64,000 nucleotides of DNA from Acinetobacter halotolerans. Its GTDB lineage: Bacteria > Pseudomonadota > Gammaproteobacteria > Pseudomonadales > Moraxellaceae. Under the pieces are notes generated by a model. That model was not told the DNA's origin and searched no databases. It saw only the letters and a program-made list of their open reading frames with translations. Shown piece by piece: positions 37,536 to 46,512 of this stretch; positions within the stretch are counted from its first letter, which is position 1, and every line of letters begins with the position of its first letter. Both the position numbers and the translations under genes were made by a program. Location of the stretch: assembly GCF_004208515.1 (NCBI RefSeq), contig NZ_SGIM01000006.1, positions 62,001-126,000 of the forward strand, given 5' to 3'.

Positions 37536-38765
37536 TTAGAAAATACGTTTGTCATCTTTTTGATGCTTTGGTAATTTTTCCATTTGCTCAAGCAAAGCTT
37601 GCGCGATACTCATAAAACTTTCAGCCGCGGCATCTTGCGCAATTACGCTTGGTTTACCTTGATCCGCATGTTCACGAATTTTAGCATCCAAAGGTAAACG
37701 TCCGAGTAATGGAATTTGGTATTGCTCAGAAATTTGATCACCACCACCGATACCAAAAATTTGTTCTTCAAAACCACAATTTGAACAAATATGTGTCGAC
37801 ATATTTTCAATCACACCAAGCACAGGAATGTTAACGCGATTAAACAATTCAATCCCTTTCACTGCATCCATGAGTGCGACGTTCTGAGGTGTTGTTACAA
37901 TCACTGCGCCCGTCACAGGTATACGCTGTGCCAATGTCAATTGGATGTCACCTGTTCCCGGTGGCATGTCAATCACCAGCACATCTAAATCTGGCCAAAG
38001 CGTTTGATTGAATAATTGCATCAATGCTCCAGTTGCCTTTGGTCCACGCCAAGCCACAGGGGTATTATGTGCGCCAATGAGATGACCGATCGAAATCACC
38101 GCCATACCATAGGCATCTAAAGGTACAAAATGTTCATTTTCAATTTGTGGTGTTTGACCCGCATTCCCAAGCATCGTTGGAATACTTGGGCCATAGATAT
38201 CAGCATCGAGAACACCGACTTTTAAGCCCATTTTTTGTAGTGCAAGTGCAAGATTCACTGTCGTGGTTGATTTACCTACACCACCTTTACCCGATGACAC
38301 CAAAATAACATTTTGAATGCGTGGATGAGCTGCAATGTCACGTTGTTGCGGTGCTGCTTTTTGAATAGGCGGGTTATTTGGGTCAGTTTCAGCTTTTGCG
38401 GACGCATCCATCACAGGCGGTAACTTTGTATTTTCCGCTTTAGGCTTAGAGGAACAGCTATGACCTGCTTCACCATGTGCAGCGTGTTTTTGTTGAACGA
38501 CATGTAGATTTAACTCTTGAATGCCACATTTTTCTAAGGCTTCAGCAAGTTCATCATGGATTTGTTGTAAATGATCTTTCTCTTCAGGAAAAGTATTAAT
38601 TGTCAGTTGCAAAATACGACCTTGGACATTCACTTGGCTAATCCGATCTTTTAAGCCATTTTCTGAATAAGGTAATACATAGTTTTGTAGAACTGTTTGA
38701 ATCTCGTCTTCCTTCACTTCTTGTGCTGGTGAAAAAACAGATTTTAAGGAAGAAAGCCACGACAT
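37536..38765 (-). CDS. mrp: Iron-sulfur cluster carrier ATPase Mrp/ApbC
   Basis: Carries and delivers Fe-S clusters. An N-terminal MIP18-like domain (about 20-95) is followed by a His/Lys/Ser linker, then the deviant Walker A SSGKGGVGKSTTTVNLA near 152-168, DADIYGPSIP, VIDMPPGTGD and the C-terminal cluster-binding CSNCG. Length (409 residues) is at the long end because of the linker. It is expressed alone and ends at a strong palindromic terminator. Confidence 0.95.
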   Translation of the reverse strand: MSWLSSLKSVFSPAQEVKEDEIQTVLQNYVLPYSENGLKDRISQVNVQGRILQLTINTFPEEKDHLQQIHDELAEALEKCGIQELNLHVVQQKHAAHGEAGHSCSSKPKAENTKLPPVMDASAKAETDPNNPPIQKAAPQQRDIAAHPRIQNVILVSSGKGGVGKSTTTVNLALALQKMGLKVGVLDADIYGPSIPTMLGNAGQTPQIENEHFVPLDAYGMAVISIGHLIGAHNTPVAWRGPKATGALMQLFNQTLWPDLDVLVIDMPPGTGDIQLTLAQRIPVTGAVIVTTPQNVALMDAVKGIELFNRVNIPVLGVIENMSTHICSNCGFEEQIFGIGGGDQISEQYQIPLLGRLPLDAKIREHADQGKPSVIAQDAAAESFMSIAQALLEQMEKLPKHQKDDKRIF

Positions 38766-38831
38766 TTTGTTTACTCCAAAAACAGATCAACAGAGGACTG
38801 AGTTTGGTTAGTTTAGCAGGATCGAAGAAGT

Positions 38832-38898
38832 GACGCTCATATCAAAGAAGACAATTGCTTATTTTTTACAGCATATTTCTTCACAGGATATGAGCGTC
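38832..38898. repeat. 12-bp inverted repeat downstream of the amphipathic-repeat gene
   Basis: GACGCTCATATC (38832-38843) and GATATGAGCGTC (38887-38898) pair perfectly around 43 bases that also contain AAGAA/TTCTT. No T-run follows on the minus strand. It is either a 3'-end stabilising structure or a repeat. Confidence 0.45.
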
Positions 38899-38922
38899 GG
38901 TTATTTAAGTTTAATTAGCCAA

Positions 38923-39372
38923 CTAGCCTTTGAATTTATTTATAGTATCCGTTGCTGCTTTCTTTAAATCATCCAATTTGCTACTTGCCTGAGCTTTCAG
39001 ATCATCAAATTTTGCAGCAGCTTCCTCTTTCAATTCAGCCGCTTTTACTTTTGCATCATCTAACTTATGACTTGCTTCTTCTTTTAAGTGATCAAATTTA
39101 TCTTGAACGGTGTGTTGGGTATCTTCAAGTTTAGCTTTGATTTCATCCACTTTATTAGAAAAAACTTCTTTACCTTCACTACTCTGCTCAGATGCATCTT
39201 TTTTTAGATCATCTAATGCTTTTTCACCTTTTAACTTAAGCTCCTCTGCTGAGTGCTTTAAATCATCAACCGCTTTTTCGCCTTGTAATTGCGCTTCTTT
39301 TGCTTTGTGTTTTAAATCATTACCTAAGTCAGCTGCTTGAGTTTTTAACTCATCAATTTTTTCATTTGTCAT
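38923..39372 (-). CDS. Hydrophilic amphipathic-repeat protein (LEA/apolipoprotein-like)
   Basis: 149 residues, almost entirely Lys, Asp, Glu, Ala, Leu, with no signal peptide, membrane helix, Cys or Trp. It consists of irregular repeats of about 11 residues of the form (K/A)xxELKxxAxxKxDDLK, for example KAVDDLKHSAEELKLKGEKALDDLKKDA, which predict a continuous amphipathic helix. Such proteins are classed as LEA-like or apolipoprotein A1/A4/E-like and are linked to desiccation or stress protection. In Acinetobacter, which survives drying well, a stress role is a reasonable inference but not shown. Confidence 0.75.
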   Translation of the reverse strand: MTNEKIDELKTQAADLGNDLKHKAKEAQLQGEKAVDDLKHSAEELKLKGEKALDDLKKDASEQSSEGKEVFSNKVDEIKAKLEDTQHTVQDKFDHLKEEASHKLDDAKVKAAELKEEAAAKFDDLKAQASSKLDDLKKAATDTINKFKG

Positions 39373-39554
39373 CTTAATTCCTCACTTATAGGTAAATATA
39401 AATTGTTTGGAGCAACTTTAGTTATACCGCGTTTATGTTGATTTTTTAGCGATTGCAGCAAATTGAAACAAAGGATATACAGGAATATTCAAATCATTTC
39501 TGATTGATAACCTTATGAATTTTTGGATATAAAAATCATATAAATGAATAACGT

Positions 39555-40097
39555 TTAATTTACTTCATGAAATTCATTTTTAGAGATCTCATATAAGACA
39601 TGCCAACTTAAAGGGTGATCTGATTTCAAAGCTGGATGTTGAAATTCTGTGATTTTTCTCATTTTCAACTTTCGCATGACCGCTTGCGATTTTTCATTTC
39701 CTAGTGTGGTAAATGACACAACTTTGTCTAATTTCAACTGATCAAAAGCGAATGCTAATGCCGCTTGAGCAGCTTCTGGTGCATAGCCTTGTCCCCAATG
39801 CGTTTGATCAAGTCGCCATCCGATTTCCACACACGGCGAAAAAGAAAACTGGGTAGGTTGGTCATGTAAACCAGTAAAACCAATAAATTGCTGGTTGTGT
39901 TTTAACTCAACTGCCCAAAAGCCCCAGCCTTGAGTCTCGATAATCGACTTCATTCTATCGATCAAGGCATCACTTTCTGCTCGCGTCAGCAGTTTTGGAA
40001 AATATTCCATAACCTGTGGATTGGTGCTCATTGTGGCAAAGGATACATAGTCCTCTGCTCGCCACTGTCTTAAACGTAGTCGAGCTGTTTCGATCAT
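39555..40097 (-). CDS. GNAT family N-acetyltransferase (RimJ/RimL-like)
   Basis: About 180 residues from MIETARLRLRQW; an ATG four codons earlier (40109) is an alternative. The pattern is that of GNAT domain proteins acting on protein N-termini or small molecules: LRLRQWRAEDY at the start, FIGFTGLHD, PCVEIGWRLDQTHWGQGYAPEAAQAAL (the acetyl-CoA pyrophosphate loop, GQGYAPEA) and FTTLGNEKSQAVMRKLKM. The substrate is unknown. Stand-alone gene. Confidence 0.88.
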   Translation of the reverse strand: MIETARLRLRQWRAEDYVSFATMSTNPQVMEYFPKLLTRAESDALIDRMKSIIETQGWGFWAVELKHNQQFIGFTGLHDQPTQFSFSPCVEIGWRLDQTHWGQGYAPEAAQAALAFAFDQLKLDKVVSFTTLGNEKSQAVMRKLKMRKITEFQHPALKSDHPLSWHVLYEISKNEFHEVN

Positions 40098-40204
40098 TTT
40101 TAGACCCATTAAATTTCAATTAAAAACTATTCACAATATAAAAAAATAGATCAGATATACTTTTGCACTATCGAAATCTTAACCTTATTTATAAAGCTTT
40201 AAAT

Positions 40205-40702
40205 ATGAATGAAAACGAACTTTTAGAAATTCAACATGAACTTCAAGCACAAGAAAAGCGCTTAAGGTACATTCTTTCAAGTAAAAGAAGAATCCAAAGC
40301 ATGATTGATTCTTTTGAGCGTGATTTGGCAGAACAATTACTTCCTGTCATTCATAATGAAAGCAATGATTATGCTGGAATTGCAACAAGCTTAGCACTTT
40401 CGATTTGTTGGAAATTTTCAAAAGTAGAATTTCCAACAACCGTGCATTGGTGTAGCGAGATGAGCATCAGTGATTTAGAGATAAAAGATGAGTTGACTGT
40501 TGCGATTAAAGCGCAAGCTTGGTTAGGTACTTTAGGTAGTGATGAACTTTGGCAAACGCCTTTATTTGCTGAAATCACGGTTGACCCAAAGAGCAATAGC
40601 TTAAAAAGCTATCACATTCATTTCTTATCTAAAGGCAAAATCATCTCTCTGAGAAAAAATTCTAAGCACAGTGTAACCGTTAAACAAATGCAGAGTATGT
40701 GA
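40205..40702 (+). CDS. Hypothetical protein with N-terminal coiled coil
   Basis: Not recognised. Start taken at MNENELLEIQ (165 residues); a TTG 14 codons upstream is possible. Residues 1-45 form a charged helix (ELLEIQHELQAQEKRLRYILSSKRRI) likely to be a coiled coil. The rest looks like a mixed alpha/beta domain (SICWKFSKVEFPTTVHWCSEM, LFAEITVDPKSNSLKSYHIHF). No signal peptide or membrane segment. It lies upstream of metG on the same strand, with about 90 bases between. Confidence 0.65.
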   Translation: MNENELLEIQHELQAQEKRLRYILSSKRRIQSMIDSFERDLAEQLLPVIHNESNDYAGIATSLALSICWKFSKVEFPTTVHWCSEMSISDLEIKDELTVAIKAQAWLGTLGSDELWQTPLFAEITVDPKSNSLKSYHIHFLSKGKIISLRKNSKHSVTVKQMQSM

Positions 40703-40793
40703 TCTCTAAAGAATTCACCGATTCCCTTGTGCAAGTCGGTGTTAAGTCATGTAAAATCATCCACCTTGAAATACGAATGAGAGAACAATATCC

Positions 40794-42851
40794 GTGCGTA
40801 AAATTTTAGTCACCAATGCCCTTCCTTATGCCAATGGTCCTATCCATATGGGTCACTTACTCGGTTATATCCAAGCAGATATTTGGGTTCGTGCGATGCG
40901 TGCAATGGGTCATGACGTGACTTACGTTTGTGCGGATGATGCTCATGGTACAGCGATTATGCTGCGTGCTGAAGCAAATGGCATTAGCCCAGAAGCACAA
41001 ATTGCCAACGTTCAAAAAGAACATATCCGTGACTTTGATGGCTTTGGCGTACATTTCGATCACTATGATTCAACCAATAGTGACGAAAACAAAGCACGTT
41101 CAGAAGAAATTTATATTAAAAACCGTGAAGCAGGCAATATTGCGATTCGTCCGGTAAATCAGCTATTTGATCCAGAAAAAGGCATGTTCCTCTCTGACCG
41201 TTTCATTAAAGGTACATGCCCTAAATGTAAATCTGAAGATCAATACGGCGATGCTTGCGAAGTCTGTGGCACAACCTATAACGCAACTGAACTTCTTGAT
41301 CCTCGCTCAACCTTGAGCGGTGCAACACCAATTGAAAAATCATCAGATCACTACTTCTTTAAACTGCCAAATTTCTCAGAATATTTACAGAAATGGACAC
41401 GTGATCAAGGTCGTTTACCTGTTTCGATTGCCAACAAACTAGATGAATGGTTTGAAGCAGGTTTATCGGATTGGGATATTTCGCGTGATGCGCCTTATTT
41501 CGGTTTTGAAATTCCAGATGCACCAAACAAATATTTCTATGTTTGGGTGGATGCACCGATTGGCTATATGTCGAGTTTTGAAAACTACATCAAAACCAAA
41601 CGCCCTGATTTAAGTTTTGATGATTTCTGGAAAAAAGATTCAGAAAATGAAGTCTATCACTTCATTGGTAAAGACATCGTTTACTTCCATGCGCTGTTCT
41701 GGCCTGCAATGCTTGAAGGTGCAAACTACCGTACGCCATCTGGTTTATTCGTCAATGGTTTCTTAACGGTGAATGGTCAGAAGATGTCAAAATCTCGCGG
41801 CACATTCATCAAAGCTGAAACTTATTTACAGCATTTAAATCCTGAATATTTACGCTACTACTTCGCTTCTAAGCTTTCAGACAAAGTTGAAGATTCTGAT
41901 TTGAACTTAGATGACTTCGTTCAAAAAGTGAATTCGGATCTTGTTGGTAAAGTGGTGAATATTGCCAGCCGTTGTGCAAAATTCATTAATACCAATTTCA
42001 ATAATACTCTTTCAAGTACCTGTGCTGAGCCTGAACTCGTGCAAAGCTTTATTGATGCAGGCGATTCAATTGCACAAGCATACGAAGCACGCGAATTCTC
42101 TGCTGCAATCCGTGAAATCATGGCTCTAGCAGACAAAGCGAACCAATATATTGATGAGAAAAAACCGTGGGCACTTGCAAAGCAAGAAGGTCAAGAACAA
42201 CAAGTTCATGATGTGTGCTCAGTGGGTATCAACCTTTTCCGTCAGCTTGCAGTTTACTTATCCCCTGTATTGCCAACACTTGCTGCACAAGTTCAGGCTT
42301 TCTTAAAACTTGAAAGTTTTAACTTCGAATCACGTAAGCAAATACTGGTTGCTCATGAAATTGCTCAATTCCAACCGTTAATGCAACGTGTCGACCCGAA
42401 AGCAGTTGCTGCAATGGTTGATTCTTCTAAAGATTCTTTAGTAGCTACGGCAGAAGCGCCAAAAGTTGAAAAGAAAAAAGAGAAGAAAGCCGAGAAAAAG
42501 CCTGAGCCAAAAGTCGGTGAAGCCGAAATTATTGGTATTGAAGATTTTATGAAAGTTGACCTGCGTGTAGCTGAAGTTTTAGAAGCTTCAACTGTCGAAG
42601 GTTCGGATAAACTTCTTCAATTGACTTTGGATGTTGGTGAAGCTGAACCACGTAATGTGTTTAGTGGTATTCGTGAGTTCTATCAACCAGAAGATTTAAA
42701 AGGCAAATTGGTAGTGATGGTGGCAAACCTTGCTCCTCGTAAAATGCGTTTTGGTATTTCTAACGGTATGGTACTTGCCGCAGGTAATGGCGAAGGTGTT
42801 TGGGTGATTTCACCTGAGTCTGGTGCTAAAGCTGGTGATAAAGTTTCTTAA
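40794..42851 (+). CDS. metG: Methionine--tRNA ligase
   Basis: Charges initiator and elongator tRNA-Met. GTG start ([15 protein letters not shown]). Class I motifs: HMGH at 18-21 in place of HIGH, a four-cysteine zinc knuckle ([18 protein letters not shown] near 141-158), [11 protein letters not shown], and an anticodon-binding helical domain ([14 protein letters not shown]). A Lys/Glu-rich linker ([14 protein letters not shown]) leads to the C-terminal tRNA-binding/dimerisation domain (about 575-685, [12 protein letters not shown]). Complete, 685 residues. Confidence 0.98.
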   Translation: MRKILVTNALPYANGPIHMGHLLGYIQADIWVRAMRAMGHDVTYVCADDAHGTAIMLRAEANGISPEAQIANVQKEHIRDFDGFGVHFDHYDSTNSDENKARSEEIYIKNREAGNIAIRPVNQLFDPEKGMFLSDRFIKGTCPKCKSEDQYGDACEVCGTTYNATELLDPRSTLSGATPIEKSSDHYFFKLPNFSEYLQKWTRDQGRLPVSIANKLDEWFEAGLSDWDISRDAPYFGFEIPDAPNKYFYVWVDAPIGYMSSFENYIKTKRPDLSFDDFWKKDSENEVYHFIGKDIVYFHALFWPAMLEGANYRTPSGLFVNGFLTVNGQKMSKSRGTFIKAETYLQHLNPEYLRYYFASKLSDKVEDSDLNLDDFVQKVNSDLVGKVVNIASRCAKFINTNFNNTLSSTCAEPELVQSFIDAGDSIAQAYEAREFSAAIREIMALADKANQYIDEKKPWALAKQEGQEQQVHDVCSVGINLFRQLAVYLSPVLPTLAAQVQAFLKLESFNFESRKQILVAHEIAQFQPLMQRVDPKAVAAMVDSSKDSLVATAEAPKVEKKKEKKAEKKPEPKVGEAEIIGIEDFMKVDLRVAEVLEASTVEGSDKLLQLTLDVGEAEPRNVFSGIREFYQPEDLKGKLVVMVANLAPRKMRFGISNGMVLAAGNGEGVWVISPESGAKAGDKVS

Positions 42852-42870
42852 GATTTAGACCTTGAAAGAA

Positions 42871-42899
42871 AAGCCTCTACGTTGTAGGGGCTTTTTTAA
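42871..42899 (+). terminator. Rho-independent terminator of metG
   Basis: AAAGCCTCTAC, loop GTT, GTAGGGGCTTT (one G-T pair) followed by a T-run. Confidence 0.88.
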
Positions 42900-42916
42900 T
42901 TTTAGAATAAATTTGT

Positions 42917-43983
42917 TCACTGGGTGGAATTAATCTCGATGTTTACAACTTGTGTAGCCACATTCAAATATTCGTATGCTACTCTAACTTTTATGGAAAA
43001 ATTTTGATCTATTGTAAACAGATACTCACAAAAACAAGCATAGGAAGCGTGAGACATATCACTAAACGAAGCAATAAATCTTTTTTCTTTATTATGTATA
43101 CCTTCATCCTGATAGTAACCAATCAGATTTAACATTGTATAAATCTGATTAACTTTCTGAAAAATATAAACTTCACTTTCTGAATTAAATCCTTTTTTCA
43201 GTTGAAAAAATCATCTAACTCAAAATTAACTAATTCGGTGTTATTTTTTTGCAACATTTTCCATATTTGCACTAAAACATTTGGAAATTCAATTTTTTTT
43301 AGATGGTTAAGATCGACTTTCAATGAATCTCTAAATTTTTTATGTGCTGCCTGTTCTTTATTAGCATCCTCTAAATGTTGTACTGATAATTGAACAAATG
43401 ATTCAAATTCTTTTTGTTGCATTCTAAGTTTAGGAATTTCAACTTTATACTTTTCTATTTCAGATAAAATATATTCATCTTTATCCTCACAACTTTCTAG
43501 AAAGTTTAGAGAACTCTCCAAAAATATCAATAAATTATTTAAATTATCAATTTGCTCATTTTCAAGTTTGTTAAAATCCTTAATTCCACCAAATATTGCA
43601 AATAAATTATTTCTCAAAGGATGCACAAATTTATTTAAATAATTATTTTCTACAAATTGGTTAAAGTGTATTAAAGGCTCTTCCCAAGACCTAAAAATAG
43701 TATTGGTCACTTCACCATTCTCAGTTATTAAAGTAATAAAATGAGCATTCAATTCTTTAAGTACATCTAAAAAGGCTAAACCATAAACACTACTTTTCCC
43801 ATTAATAACTGATCGATATATTTCTTCGAGAGTAGTAGGAGAATAAACAGCTTGAACTTCATTTTTTAAGAATTGGAATAGTTCAGATTCCTTGGATAGC
43901 AAACACTTAGGTTCAGTGAATAAATCTAAGATATTATGATCTAAATAAGCTAATGGCTTCTCTTGAGTCTCTTTTTTCTTCAT
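42917..43983 (-). pseudogene. PIN-like nuclease-domain gene interrupted by a frameshift
   Basis: Two frames on the minus strand belong to one gene. The upstream part (43983-43198, 261 residues) has LAYLDHNILDLF and SPTTLEEIYRS, the first Asp and Glu of a PIN-type active site, then a long helical insert. It stops at DDFFN*. In the next frame the sequence continues without a stop from CAACTG to 42917 and encodes SDMSHASYACFCEYLFTIDQNF, the D...H..YA..C....T.D motif that closes PIN domains. Restoring one base in the six-A run at 43205-43210 (plus strand) would join them into about 353 residues. Base composition is far more AT-rich than the neighbours, suggesting transfer. Real mutation, slippage or sequencing error cannot be told apart. 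Confidence 0.7.
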
Positions 43984-44112
43984 AGAACTCTTTTTCCTTA
44001 AGGATTTTTCAATAATATAATTTTATAATTATTAATTTCAAAATATTAATGCGCTAGATTAAAATCCATGCTAAAAAATAGACAATTCAACTAAATTTGA
44101 GAAATTTTACCA

Positions 44113-45084
44113 ATGAATAAAATCTTTATATCCGCTTTGATGAGCACAAGTTTCTTTAGTTTCTCAGCATTTGCAGCCAGCTCTCCTCAAACCCCGATCC
44201 AACAACAAAAACAAGTCTCTGGCTTTTACCAACATCAAGTTGGTGATGTACAGATTACGGCATTATTGGATGGCACTAACTTTATGTCGCCAAGTCTGTT
44301 TAAAGATATATCCCCACAACAAGTCCAAGAAATCTTAAAGAAATACTATGCTGATCAAGACAAAGGTGTTCAAACCTCAATCAATGCATTCCTCGTCAAT
44401 ACAGGAAAATCACTGATTTTAGTCGATAGCGGTGCAGAAAGTTGTTTCGGTGCACATCTTGGTTCTATTTTGAAAAATCTAGTTGCGTCAGGATATAAAC
44501 CTGAACAGGTCGATACGATTTTACTTACCCATTTACACCCAGATCATGTGTGTGGAATCAGCCAAAAAGGCACAGCTAATTTCCCCAATGCCACAGTTTA
44601 TGTATCAAATGATGAGGCTAAATATTGGCTAGATCCAAAACAAGCAGCCAAACTACCAAAAGACAAACAAGCCAACTACTTAAGCACTGTCGAAATGATC
44701 AAGGAAGCTATCGCGCCCTATCAAGCGAAACAACGTTTTAAAACATTTAAGCTCGGTGATGAAATTCAAGGCTTTAAAGTCATCAACACGGCAGGACATA
44801 CGCCAGGACACTATAGTTATGAGCTAAAAACCAAAGATCAAAGTGTCGTGTTTATTGGTGATATTGTTCATTCTCATACCGTGCAATTTGATAAACCTCA
44901 AACGGCAATTGAATACGATATCGATCCGAAAAAAGCAGTTCAGACACGTTTAAAACAATTTGCGAATTTTGCCAAGAATGGACAAACCATTGCAGCACCA
45001 CATTTACCATTTCCGGGGATTGGGCATATTTATTCAGTAGATGGTAAAAGCTATCAATGGATTCCAACCCATTTCAAAGATTGA
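44113..45084 (+). CDS. Exported metallo-beta-lactamase-fold hydrolase
   Basis: Signal peptide of about 21 residues ending FSAFA, so periplasmic. The dimetal motif is THLHPDH (H140, H142, D144, H145); AGHTPGHYSY supplies the next His and FIGDIVHSH the bridging Asp region, with a late histidine in APHLPFPG. The N-terminal QVGDVQITALLDGT and the SINAFLVNTGKSLILVDSGAES pattern resemble the methyl-parathion-hydrolase and AHL-lactonase-like branch of the superfamily. The natural substrate is unknown. Stand-alone gene with a strong terminator. Confidence 0.87.
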   Translation: MNKIFISALMSTSFFSFSAFAASSPQTPIQQQKQVSGFYQHQVGDVQITALLDGTNFMSPSLFKDISPQQVQEILKKYYADQDKGVQTSINAFLVNTGKSLILVDSGAESCFGAHLGSILKNLVASGYKPEQVDTILLTHLHPDHVCGISQKGTANFPNATVYVSNDEAKYWLDPKQAAKLPKDKQANYLSTVEMIKEAIAPYQAKQRFKTFKLGDEIQGFKVINTAGHTPGHYSYELKTKDQSVVFIGDIVHSHTVQFDKPQTAIEYDIDPKKAVQTRLKQFANFAKNGQTIAAPHLPFPGIGHIYSVDGKSYQWIPTHFKD

Positions 45085-45109
45085 ATGATACAACGTCATA
45101 ACCATCCAT

Positions 45110-45138
45110 AAGAAAGCGACCTATTTGGTCGCTTTCTT
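45110..45138. terminator. Bidirectional terminator between the MBL-fold and LysE/RhtB genes
   Basis: AAGAAAGCGACC, loop TATTT, GGTCGCTTTCTT. A perfect 12-bp stem between convergent genes; the T-content is modest. Confidence 0.85.
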
Positions 45139-45141
45139 ATA

Positions 45142-45777
45142 TCATTTCATACCGAAGATCAACTTCAAGCCAAGTAAGGTCATCACCCCACCCGCAATAC
45201 GATCAAACACAGTTTTAGATTTTAAATAAACTTGACGTGGTCCTTCTGCTGACAGTGCGACAGCAACAAGTGAATACCAACCTGCATCAATAAAGAAACA
45301 CAGCATTGGTAAAACCACATAGAAATAGGTTGGAATTTCTTTAGGTAATAACGCGGTGAAAATACTCGCAAGCACAATCGCAATTTTAGGATTACTTAAT
45401 TGTGTGATGAGACCTAAACGAAAAGCTTGCGCATAACTCATAGTCTGCACTGCACTTTCCATTGATTCCATCGGCTCCTTCGCATGTTTAATAATTTTGT
45501 ATGCGAGCCAAAGTAAGTACAGACCACCAAAAATTTTCAAAGCCAAATAAGCTGAAGGCACCGCAAGTAATATCGCCTGTAATCCCATAACAGCTAGAAA
45601 ACCAAACAAAGCTGCCCCTGTACCTGTACCGAACGCAGTAAATAATCCGTGTTTACGTGAAATCGAAATCGAGTTTTTTGCTACATAAATAAATGTAGGA
45701 CCGGGACTGATTGCACCTAACATCAATGCCAATGTAATCGAGCCTAAAATCAATATTGATTCCAAGATAAACCTCAA
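45142..45777 (-). CDS. LysE/RhtB family exporter
   Basis: 211 residues and six predicted helices. Family signature SPGPTFIYVAKNSISISRKHGLFTAFGTGTGAALFG near 25-60 and LGLITQLSNPKIAIVLASIFTALLP near 127-151. It probably exports an amino acid such as threonine, homoserine or leucine; specificity cannot be read. It is divergent from the tetR-led efflux operon, 170 bases apart, with an inverted repeat immediately upstream of its start. Confidence 0.87.
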   Translation of the reverse strand: MRFILESILILGSITLALMLGAISPGPTFIYVAKNSISISRKHGLFTAFGTGTGAALFGFLAVMGLQAILLAVPSAYLALKIFGGLYLLWLAYKIIKHAKEPMESMESAVQTMSYAQAFRLGLITQLSNPKIAIVLASIFTALLPKEIPTYFYVVLPMLCFFIDAGWYSLVAVALSAEGPRQVYLKSKTVFDRIAGGVMTLLGLKLIFGMK

Positions 45778-45782
45778 AATTA

Positions 45783-45810
45783 GTATAATTTTCCATAGAA
45801 AATTTTATAC
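45783..45810. promoter_or_regulatory. Inverted repeat immediately upstream of the LysE/RhtB gene
   Basis: GTATAATTTTC, CATA, GAAAATTTTATAC: a nearly perfect dyad (two extra T in the right arm) starting 6 bases from the exporter start codon. Candidate operator; also contains TATAAT-like sequence on both strands. Confidence 0.35.
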
Positions 45811-45950
45811 GAAAACCACTTAAAGAAGATAGTACTCTTCATAACACATTGACTATTTTACTGAACTAAAACAAAAATCAAAATGACTTGAATTTACTTC
45901 GGACAAAAATGTCCGTTAAATATCATGTAAACATTCCTAGAATATAAATC

Positions 45951-46499
45951 ATGTTAAATCGTCAGCAACAAGCAGCTCATAACCGTGATGAGTTACTCAA
46001 TGCCGCAGAGGAAATCTTCAGAACTCAAGGTGTACATGTACCCTTACAGGCGATTATTGATCACGCTGGTGTTGGACGTGCAACGTTTTATCGTAATTTT
46101 TCTGATCGTAAAGCCTTAATCGCCGCTCTACTCGAACAAGCCATCATTCGTTTAGAACAAAGAGCGCAAGCTTTACTTGAGTTTGATGATGGTTTCATTC
46201 GCTTGATTGAAGGTCATGTTGAACAGCTCCCTCATCTGATTGTACTGATTGATTACTGGCGTATCATTGATCGCCAAGACCCAATCATGCTAAACATTTA
46301 TGCACGGCGTGATAAAGCATTACAACCACTCATTGATCGAGCCATACAACATCATTTATGCCGCCCAGATCTAACAACACAAGATTTTGCCATGATTGCG
46401 GCGATTTTAGGGTCTTCATTTCAAGGTCATAACGTATCAGATCAGGTTCGTTTGGCTAAACGAGCAATAGAATTATTATTAAACGGTATTAAAGTTTAG
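45951..46499 (+). CDS. TetR family transcriptional regulator
   Basis: 182 residues. The N-terminal helix-turn-helix is at about 12-58 (LLNAAEEIFRTQGVHVPLQAIIDHAGVGRATFYRNFSDRKAL), followed by a ligand-binding helical domain. It heads an operon with an MFS exporter (14 bases downstream) and an HlyD-type adaptor, so it most likely represses them and is released by a substrate of the pump. This is the standard arrangement; the inducer is unknown. Confidence 0.92.
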   Translation: MLNRQQQAAHNRDELLNAAEEIFRTQGVHVPLQAIIDHAGVGRATFYRNFSDRKALIAALLEQAIIRLEQRAQALLEFDDGFIRLIEGHVEQLPHLIVLIDYWRIIDRQDPIMLNIYARRDKALQPLIDRAIQHHLCRPDLTTQDFAMIAAILGSSFQGHNVSDQVRLAKRAIELLLNGIKV

Positions 46500-46512
46500 T
46501 CTGAGGCATAAA

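Noticed and set aside
42917..43135. Separate 72-residue gene on the minus strand
   Set aside because: The open frame continues upstream of its ATG without a stop up to the end of the preceding gene and encodes the missing end of a PIN-like domain, so it is treated as the frameshifted 3' part of that gene.
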